From positions 15,358,539-15,422,538 of the forward strand of contig OX359250.1 in NCBI GenBank assembly GCA_947179485.1: a DNA stretch of 64,000 nt, in the 5' to 3' direction. A program made the translations under genes and the position numbers. Below, piece by piece: positions 56,985-64,000 of the stretch (positions within the stretch are counted from its first letter, which is position 1; each line of letters begins with the position of its first letter). Below the pieces are notes generated by a model, which was not told the origin of the DNA, searched no databases, and saw only the letters and a program-made list of their open reading frames with translations. Source of the DNA: Allacma fusca. Taxonomy: Eukaryota; Arthropoda; Collembola; Symphypleona; Sminthuridae.

Positions 56985-58450
56985 TTTTTCACGAGAGTAG
57001 AGCACCCTGGACATATCCTGCCTTAGGCTTTAATGAAGGCGGATTTTCACCTGCTTGGAGTGTGTTTAGTCCTTTGAGCTCACTATCAGTTTGTCCTAAA
57101 TTTAACTTTATATATTTAATTTGCATATTTGAATTGATGAGGCTGAATTTGTATTTTCTGAGTAAATCTTGCTCTTTTCCGGAAGTTGTCGCAACTATGG
57201 ACGGGTCGTTTGGAAGTGCAATAAATTGTATTTACATTTTTTATTTTCGGAAAATATTCAGCTTTAGACCATGCACAGGGAGAAGGCAAAAATACTATAA
57301 AAATATGTACGGACGGGGTAATTTAGAGAAATTCCATTATAACTTAATAGCACCTAAAGCTCCAACCCGATTTCAATAACACTGGCACCAACTTACTTAT
57401 GGGGTAGAGTTGTGTACGGAACAATGAATATATCTCATGCATTTGCTTTCTATTCAAAATTCAAATCAGCGGATTGACAAATCCGCAGCCTAAATTGGAA
57501 AAATTCCAATTTCCTTAATAATTTCTAAAGTACCTGTCCGATTTCAATAAAACCAAATCCAACGGATTACGAGAGGGTAGTGAAAACCATCGATAAACCT
57601 AATTATTCCGCCTTTAGGAAAAATTCAGTGACCTTACTTTTTATCGCAATCTTGGGGTCAATTGCTATACTGCGCAATGTTATTATTATTAAATACATAT
57701 TATAATATATAAATGCCTATATGACACAAGACACATTTGAAGGAATTCCGCCACGTATTCGAGAATTGGAAAACAATTTCGGACAGCTGCGTAGAAATGA
57801 CAAAAATATTTTAACTTTATTCGTCGTCCAAAATTCCAGGAATTTTCAAAATATAGACCTCAGTGGGTCACAATTGTCCTATGACATCATTTCATTGGGA
57901 TTCATTTTTATCAAATGTCAACCGTCTGTCTCAAATATTGGGGCTACAACATCCAATAATGTGAGAAGCGTTATGAATTATTTCCATGGGTTTTTTTCAG
58001 GAAAGAAAGGTTTTCCTGGAAATTAAAGGAACGTAGTCAACCATCGAACAATTCTGAAATAAGAAATTAATATTCAAAAGCCCCTCAACTTCTCTGCTTT
58101 TGGTCTACAACCTCAGAGTGGAAACAGTTGAGGTCTAGGAATGGACAACATATTTTATTGAATACACAGCCATTGACAAAAATATTGACCTACGTTTCAG
58201 GAACTGATGAAAGATTTTGGCAAACTAGCTTACACTTGAGATAAAGAACATTCGAGTACAGGAAATTTCTTCCAACAAAATATTCTGCAGAACAGCGCTG
58301 CACTTCCGGTTCTTTTTTGAAGCAACTACCTTCTTGACATACCTATCAAAAATCGAATTTGTTACAAACGTTTTTTAAATTTTGACCATCAAGTCTTTTT
58401 AAAACTTTAAATATTGACATTTATTTTCCGTCCACCTGCTAAGCGCTTCG
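56985..58450 (+). repeat. Diverged complex repeat: G module end, source-like segment, S module tail
   Basis: The G module resumes (TTTCACGAGAGTAGAGCACC). From about 57,215 to 57,903 lies the segment found inverted inside the element at 13231-13919, including a 60-codon open stretch (MTQDTFEGIPPRIRELENN...). It continues into the S-module tail (GGATTCATTTTTATCAAATG, AATGTGAGAAGCGTTATGAA). TGCTAAGCGCTTCGG marks the next boundary. No complete gene. Confidence 0.5.
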
Positions 58451-58736
58451 GCGGGTCTAGAAAAGTTCCAAACACCAGACTAAAAAAAATTGGGACTTCC
58501 CCGACTCAAACAAGAAATTTCCCGACTACCATTTTTCCGACTGCGTCGATTTTTCCCGGCGACCCCGCCAGGGAAAATTCTAAAAAATTTCCGACTTCGC
58601 CGCGTTTTCCTGACGACCCCGCCAGCCAAACTTACAAACATTTGCCTACTTCCCCGGTATCTAAAATCCTCGACTATGACGGGTCACTTCCCCGACTAAC
58701 AGGGTTCGGAGGTTAGGGAACTTTTTCCAGACCCGC
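58451..58736. mobile_element. TTCCCGACT-arm palindromic element
   Basis: The ends GCGGGTCTAGAAAAGTTCC and the complement GCGGGTCTGGAAAAAGTTCC are inverted repeats. The interior repeats ACTTCCCCGACT, TTTCCCGACT and TTTCCGACTGCG. The flanks do not match, so the target duplication is lost or the copy is rearranged with the neighbouring GAGTAC fragment. Confidence 0.55.
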
Positions 58737-58737
58737 T

Positions 58738-58912
58738 TTGAACGTACTCGTACTCGCTCAGATACTCATTAGAAATTACACTCAAGTTCGAGTACGAAAA
58801 CGGAAACTCGACCGACGAGTACAAGTACCAATTTAAGTTGATACCGTACTCGACCCGTACTCGTACTCGAACTCGAAACTCGAGTATCTACTCGTACTCG
58901 TGAGGAGCTATT
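58738..58912. mobile_element. GAGTAC-arm element, one-arm fragment
   Basis: The reverse complement of this piece follows the left arm of copy 3 (44100) from TAGCTCCTCACGAGTACGAG to GTACGTTCAAAG, where the neighbouring element starts. Only one terminus is present, so the copy is truncated. Confidence 0.75.
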
Positions 58913-61900
58913 CTTCAGAGAGTTGAATGTCTTGTCATACATAAAATGCATTTAAATTCGTCAAAAAACAATGTTTTGTTTTTAAAAAATCGCGCAATGT
59001 GGTTGTACCAAATTTGTGTACTTATATTTGTCGATACTGGACAGAAACCCGACATCTCGTAGTAGATGTCGCCCCGTTTAACCCTGCGCTTAAGCAATTT
59101 ACTTACTAGCACTGGAACCGTGAGCAACGTATTAGAACTAAAGCAAAACTATTTAGGAAAACATTTTTTAGACTGAGTTCCACAAATTGTATTTAGTTAC
59201 TTAATACATTAATTTTATTAATTATTTAATTCCAAAATTCCAACCTGATTTCAATAAAACCGGCACCAACCAACTCAGGGGGTAGAGTTGTGTAGGAAAC
59301 CATCCATAAACATAATGAATTCGCTGTGTATTAAAAATTCAGTGACGCGACAAATCCTCATTCTAAAATGGGAAAATTTCAATATTATTATATCACTTCT
59401 GCATTTTACAAAATTTTATTTTTTGTATACTTGTTGAAACTCAACAGCAATTTATTTACACTGGGGCCGTGAGCAACCGATTAGAGCTAAAGCAAAAATA
59501 TTTACGAAGACATTTTTCAAGATGGGAAATCAGAAAATGATCTCCAAAAAATGTATTTAGTAACTTAATATTTTTAACTTCAATTATTTAATTTCAAAAC
59601 AATTTTGGCTACAATCAGGATTTATCAAGCTTCATTTTATCAATAACATGTGAATTACCAAACATATTCTTCCAATTGAATCATTTCAATAGAATTTTAT
59701 TTGACAAAAATTGATTGAGTTTTTAAAACACGATAACAATTCAAACCCTAAATAAGTAGTGAGTAAATCCGTAAGTCCAGTAAATCAAATATGGGTTGAA
59801 TTCCAAGCTCACAAATGACACACGTTGGTTCCAAGCCGAAAATATTTACTAATCCAATAAAATGAGCCTAATTACATGCCAGAAGGCTTACGGTTTTTTG
59901 AAATTGCGAAATTTACTCGAACTAAAAAGACTTACAATTAGTTGGGTGGTGACTTCCGGTGCAAGAGCTTCAGACGGGTCCTGTTCCTGGTCTCTGCATT
60001 TCCTCGGTACGGTCAACTAAACGTTTCCAACACAACACTAAAACAGTCTTTAGAAGGAACGATCGACAGCTACACTTTGGCTCCACATAAAAAAGTAAAC
60101 TGAGACTCCACGGTTAAACCGTATCTTCGAGTGAAAAAAGTGAAAGGGTACTTAAAGTTTTGGGACACATCTCAAGCGTCCATGCGTTCTACTCACGCAT
60201 GGCAACTGAAGCCTTCATCCTAGAATTGAATCTGCCAGAAGCAGCAATGATTTTTCTTGAGAGTACAGCACCCTGGACATACCCTGCTTTCCCTTTAATG
60301 AAGGCGGTTTTACAGTACTCTAAAAATATTTACGGACGGGCAAATAAGTAACTGACCAACATTTCAATAATTCACACAAAATTTTGCCAACTATTTGGGA
60401 ACTGACCAAAATATTTGACCAACTTACTTGAAATTGATTAAAATATTTTCGACACCAGAATACCAAATTATTTCGCAAGCTACCGCATAATTGGGCGAAA
60501 GGTTTGGCCAAAGTGCAAAGTTTGAGAAAAGATTACGCAAAGTCTTCATGCGTAGTGAAAACGTTTATTGTTCCCATAGTTTGTCATCCGTGACGAAAGG
60601 TTTTCCTCGAAATTAAAGGAACGGTGTCAACCATCGAACAACTCCCATAATAGCTCCTACAGAATGCTTCGTACTAACGAAAGTTAGAAAAAATAATTAA
60701 TTGACATCCGAAACCCCACCAACTTCGCTTCTTTTGGCCAACAACCTCAGAGTGGGGACAATTTAAGCCATGTATTTTGAATGGACGTGCTTTATCCAAT
60801 TCCCAGCCATTGACAAAAATATTGACAACTTTTCACGACTTGAGGAAATATTTTGGCCAACTACTTTACCCTTCACACACATATTTAGTATCATTCTTTT
60901 TAAAACTAAATGCTGGACAGCAATCCGACATATATGTCGCCCGCCTCTGCTTAAGCAACTTACCTACATATGTACACTGGAGCCGTGAGCACCATATTAT
61001 AGCTAAAGCAAAAATATTTTAAAGGCATTCTTCAAGATCGGGAATCAGAAAATTAGTTCCAAAAAGTGTATTTAATAACTTAATATTTTTAACTTTAATA
61101 ATTATTATTTAATTTAAAAACAATTGCCTACACCTGCTAAGCGCTTTGGTAAATTGCACTAAATGTAGGCACTGTTTGGCCAAACCTCTACCTGAAGCGT
61201 ATTATTTTAATCCGAAAAATAACGAGCTCGGGCACCACACTCTGACGTCTGATTAAGTTTTCAAATAAATAAATAAATTATTAGCCAACTATAAGGATTG
61301 AGGAAACATTTTGGCCAACTAGCTTACACTTGAGCTAAAAACATTTCAGAATAATCTTAATTTGTTAATAAGATTTTCAATACTTTGATGGCCAATTTTT
61401 GAAAAACTAAAATCCTGACTAATAAAAAATGAAAGTATCTGTAGGAAAAATAACTTTTGGGGAAATGTCAAAGGAATTAAAAAAATGATATTCTTCCCAA
61501 ATTGTGGTAACAATTGAAAAAATCCAGGAATGATAAATAAAGAATTTGCCAACTGCTCAGGAATTAATTTGAACTAAATAGCCACTATTTAACTCCACTA
61601 ATGGCCTCCCACATAGCAATTGACAAAAATATTGATGGCCATAAAATGTGTTTGGGGTATTTGTGAACCTAAAAACAGATGCAAAAAAAGAACAAACGTA
61701 AAAGAATCCCCACTTTCCGGAAACCCTTGATCTCTGAAAAAATTTCAGAAAGTTGAATGTTTTGTCATTCAGTATAAAATGCATTCCCAATTTAAAATTC
61801 ATTTAAAATTCTCAATGTAGAATAACTTTGTTTCGGGAAAGTTCCACCATGTGATTGTAATTAATGCACTCCCATCCAAACGCTCAGGAATTTTACCACT

Positions 61901-62444
61901 GAAACCGAATTTTGCTTTTCCTAAAAACAGAAGCCCGACATAACAAACACATCCATAATTTCTTGGGAATTGAGAAACACGTTTGGGAAATTGAAAATCA
62001 ACAACTTTCTAGAAAATAGAAAAATTATGCCGCAAATTACCTTCATATTATTGCAAAGTTCATGTAATCTAATACACTGGAAATTCCCGAAAAACCCTGT
62101 GAATTCAAAGCTCGAGTTTGAAATTGCTTACTTCCAAAGTTTTGTTCTCTTACAAAATATTCAACGGTAGAATACAAGGTATATTGGGTGCAATAACATT
62201 TAGTTTTACAGATACTTTAACTTTTTCTCCCAATCCTCGTGTACACGACCTGAACTTGTGACGCTTCAAAGTAATGCAAGACCCTGGAATCATTTCTCTA
62301 TTTCTCTACAATTTCCAGAAGAAACGCAAAACTCAATGTAACTCGGGAATCATTAAGTACAGAACCAATCGGAACAGTTCTTTCGAACCGTCGTGTTAAC
62401 CCAAAATTAAATCATGATTTTCCTACACGGGTCTTCGAAAATTT
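58913..62444 (+). repeat. Diverged complex repeat: three V modules and a G module
   Basis: V modules lie at about 59,040-59,170 (frame RHLVVDVAPFNPALKQFT, then stop), 59,450-59,530 and 60,950-61,050. The G module runs from about 59,929 to 60,310 (frame LNLPEAAMIFLESTAPWTYP). From there to 61,550 the text is mostly GGCCAACT/TTGACCAAC phrases. 61,900-62,440 shows no clear match inside the window. No intact gene. Confidence 0.5.
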
Positions 62445-62453
62445 TATGTTTTT

Positions 62454-63081
62454 TATAATATAATATTCGCCCAAACAGGGGCACATTTTATTCTTGCATT
62501 TAACCATAAGTCATCATGCCATACACAATTTTGAGAACTTGTGAAGTTACAAGTGAGAAGCTTATACCGGCTCTCTTCGGTTGAAAGTTGGGTGGAAACC
62601 TTGCGAACTGGGTATCGTACGCAAGGTACCGGCACTAAGTATAAGCATAGAGCTAGACGAGTGGGACAAATACCCATCAGTCCATTCCTCTCACAGAGAG
62701 TATATCACAAGTCTTTGCTCCAGCTAGGAAATGCAGAGTAGGAGGTAATTGGGAGGGAGAGGAGATTTGGGTTAGGAAGAGGTTTATCGGACGCTCATTA
62801 TACTGGAATGTCTAGCGAACCATGCAGATTGGCAGCTTCTCCTAGTTTCCCTCCATCTAAGGAATGTCCACTGATAGTCCCCCTGTGCATCCAGGCCATG
62901 GTTCCAGTCTTCAGAGTGCAAGCCCCTTTTACGCCCTTCTCCTCACCTCACACAAAGCTATAGTAGAAGATAGAAAGAGCAGTGGTAATTATTAAAGTAT
63001 CAGAGCTTTACTGGAATCGAAAATCGACCCCAGCCGCAACGAATGGGACGCTCTGACCACTCAGCCACCACTGCGAGGCTT
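62454..63081 (-). mobile_element. tRNA-headed SINE-like insertion
   Basis: On the minus strand the head (about 63,080 to 63,010) contains TGGCTGAGTGG (63067-63057), matching an RNA polymerase III A box, and TTTTCGATTCC (63023-63013), close to a B box at tRNA-like spacing. The body is unlike the AT-rich surroundings. The other end is TTATATTATAAAAAAC. The flanks share TATGTTTTT (62445-62453 and 63082-63090), and an uninterrupted relative lies near 27,010. At about 630 bp it is long for a SINE, so the outer limits are approximate. Confidence 0.5.
63010..63078 (-). ncRNA. tRNA-Ser-like sequence (SINE head or tRNA pseudogene)
   Basis: GCAGTGGTGGCTGAGTGGTCAG at the start resembles the D-arm side of a serine tRNA, followed by a B-box-like TTTTCGATTCC. 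I cannot fold a complete cloverleaf, so this is not called a functional tRNA. Confidence 0.4.
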
Positions 63082-63090
63082 ATATGTTTT

Positions 63091-64000
63091 TGCAATGACA
63101 TTATTTTCGCCTAGGACTCACAAGAGACCAAACCACCTCAGGAATAATTGACTTATGAATTAAAGTTTTTAAATATTTTTAAAAAATTCGTGTTGACTGT
63201 GAATCAAAAGTAATAAAACACCGATTTTGAGGTCTCGAAGTAATTTCAAAAAACTGGATTAGCTTTGGTCTCTAAAGATACAACTCGGTTAATATTAGCT
63301 CATTGAAAAGATATTTAACTCCTGTAAAAGTTAAGGTCATGTCAGCCGAAATTTGGACATCCAAGTCAAATCTTTGATGGGACATTCAAATTCATTAATT
63401 TTTCGACCAAAATGTCAACAAGCAATCATCTAAGCCTTGACCCTCCCACTTCCGGGCAATTTTTATTGGTGTTTCTAAGAAAAACTACATTTTTGGAGCG
63501 ATTGTGAAATTGATTGAATTAATTAATAACTATCGATTGAGAAACTGAAACCTCATTTGAAAGATGCTTATGTGCTCTAAAAGTTAAGATAATACCAGTC
63601 AAAATTTTGCGAGCGTAATCGAAATTTCTTTCAAACATAATTTAAAATTAAGTTTGTCGAATTTTCCAATTCAGCTTGGACTAAAAACTGTAGCCACAAA
63701 CAGCCAAAGTAAATTATTCCGTGTGGAACGTGAGACAGAGGTTGTATTCTATTAAAGGATAAGTCGATGTAGTAAAAAGTGGAAATGAAACTCGGTACTT
63801 TCGAAGAAACGAGAGTTCAAAAGTCATTAATGTAACAGGAACTGACGGTACATCCCAAATATTCATGTGTACATATGTGTTCGTATTATATTCAATGTGG
63901 GACGCTCCGCATGTAACCTTTTGCATCTCAAATCTCCTGAACTAACAATAAGAAGTAGTGGTCCCGATCTTTCAATTCTGAATCAAAAAAACTCGATTCG
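63091..64000 (+). repeat. T module, third copy
   Basis: From CAGGAATAATTGACTTATGA it parallels 27,050-27,555 and 41,880-42,480 through CGATTTTGAGGTCTCGAAGT, TATCGATTGAGAAACTGAAA and the uninterrupted ATCCCAAATATTCATGTGTA site. It continues to the right edge. No gene. Confidence 0.55.

Noticed and set aside
57721..58026. A 101-codon frame beginning MTQDTFEGIPP as a host gene
   Set aside because: It lies in a repeat segment that is also present in reverse at 13231-13919, has no supporting domain and no gene structure. It is kept only as part of the repeat.
63010..63078. Functional tRNA gene
   Set aside because: No full cloverleaf or clear anticodon arm could be drawn, and flank duplication indicates a retroposed copy.

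Overview
The window looks like a gene-poor, AT-rich block of eukaryotic repeat DNA, most likely from an arthropod. The basis is a BEL/Pao element of the kind common in arthropods, two LINE-type retrotransposons, tRNA-derived and palindromic non-autonomous elements, satellite DNA, and no recognisable host gene. The species cannot be told from the sequence.

Layout. 1-2492 is the decayed PHD-endonuclease-reverse transcriptase frame of a LINE that runs off the left edge. 2829-3684 holds two oligomer-arm palindromic elements. About 4,040-8,290 is a satellite built on a 14-bp unit with 28-bp and 83-bp higher-order forms. From about 11.2 kb to the right edge the background is a very diverged complex repeat. 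Its modules recur many times in the + orientation, and several carry the same protein-like reading-frame fragments. Later insertions interrupt it.

Insertions. At least eleven families of non-autonomous, hAT-like fold-back elements are present. They have short terminal inverted repeats, mostly YARNG-like, and perfect 8-bp target duplications. Their long subterminal arms consist of degenerate copies of one short word, different in every family (GAGTAC, GTACCTG, GGGAACGGGTAC, GTTCCG, GGGCATTTT, TTCAG, GTTTCAG, TCTCGTT, GGTTTAAACC, TATAGGC, TATTTTG and others). Several are nested: 13124-16416, 8299-10156, 44044-51667 and 54233-55937. No hAT transposase is visible, so mobilisation would have to come from elsewhere.

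Autonomous-looking retroelements. A complete BEL/Pao element (30575-37380, minus strand) has two 735-bp LTRs with no difference that I can see and a 4-bp GAGC duplication, but two in-frame stops lie between its protease and reverse transcriptase. A full-length LINE (45449-51320, minus strand, 18-bp target duplication, GATA tail) has intact ORF1 and ORF2 in the same frame, separated only by one TGA, and ORF2 has no usable upstream ATG. Other items are a palindromic AAAATGGTC element (two copies), a 39-bp minisatellite, a hammerhead-core-like motif inside a small insertion at about 18.2 kb, and a tRNA-headed SINE-like insertion at about 62.5-63.1 kb.
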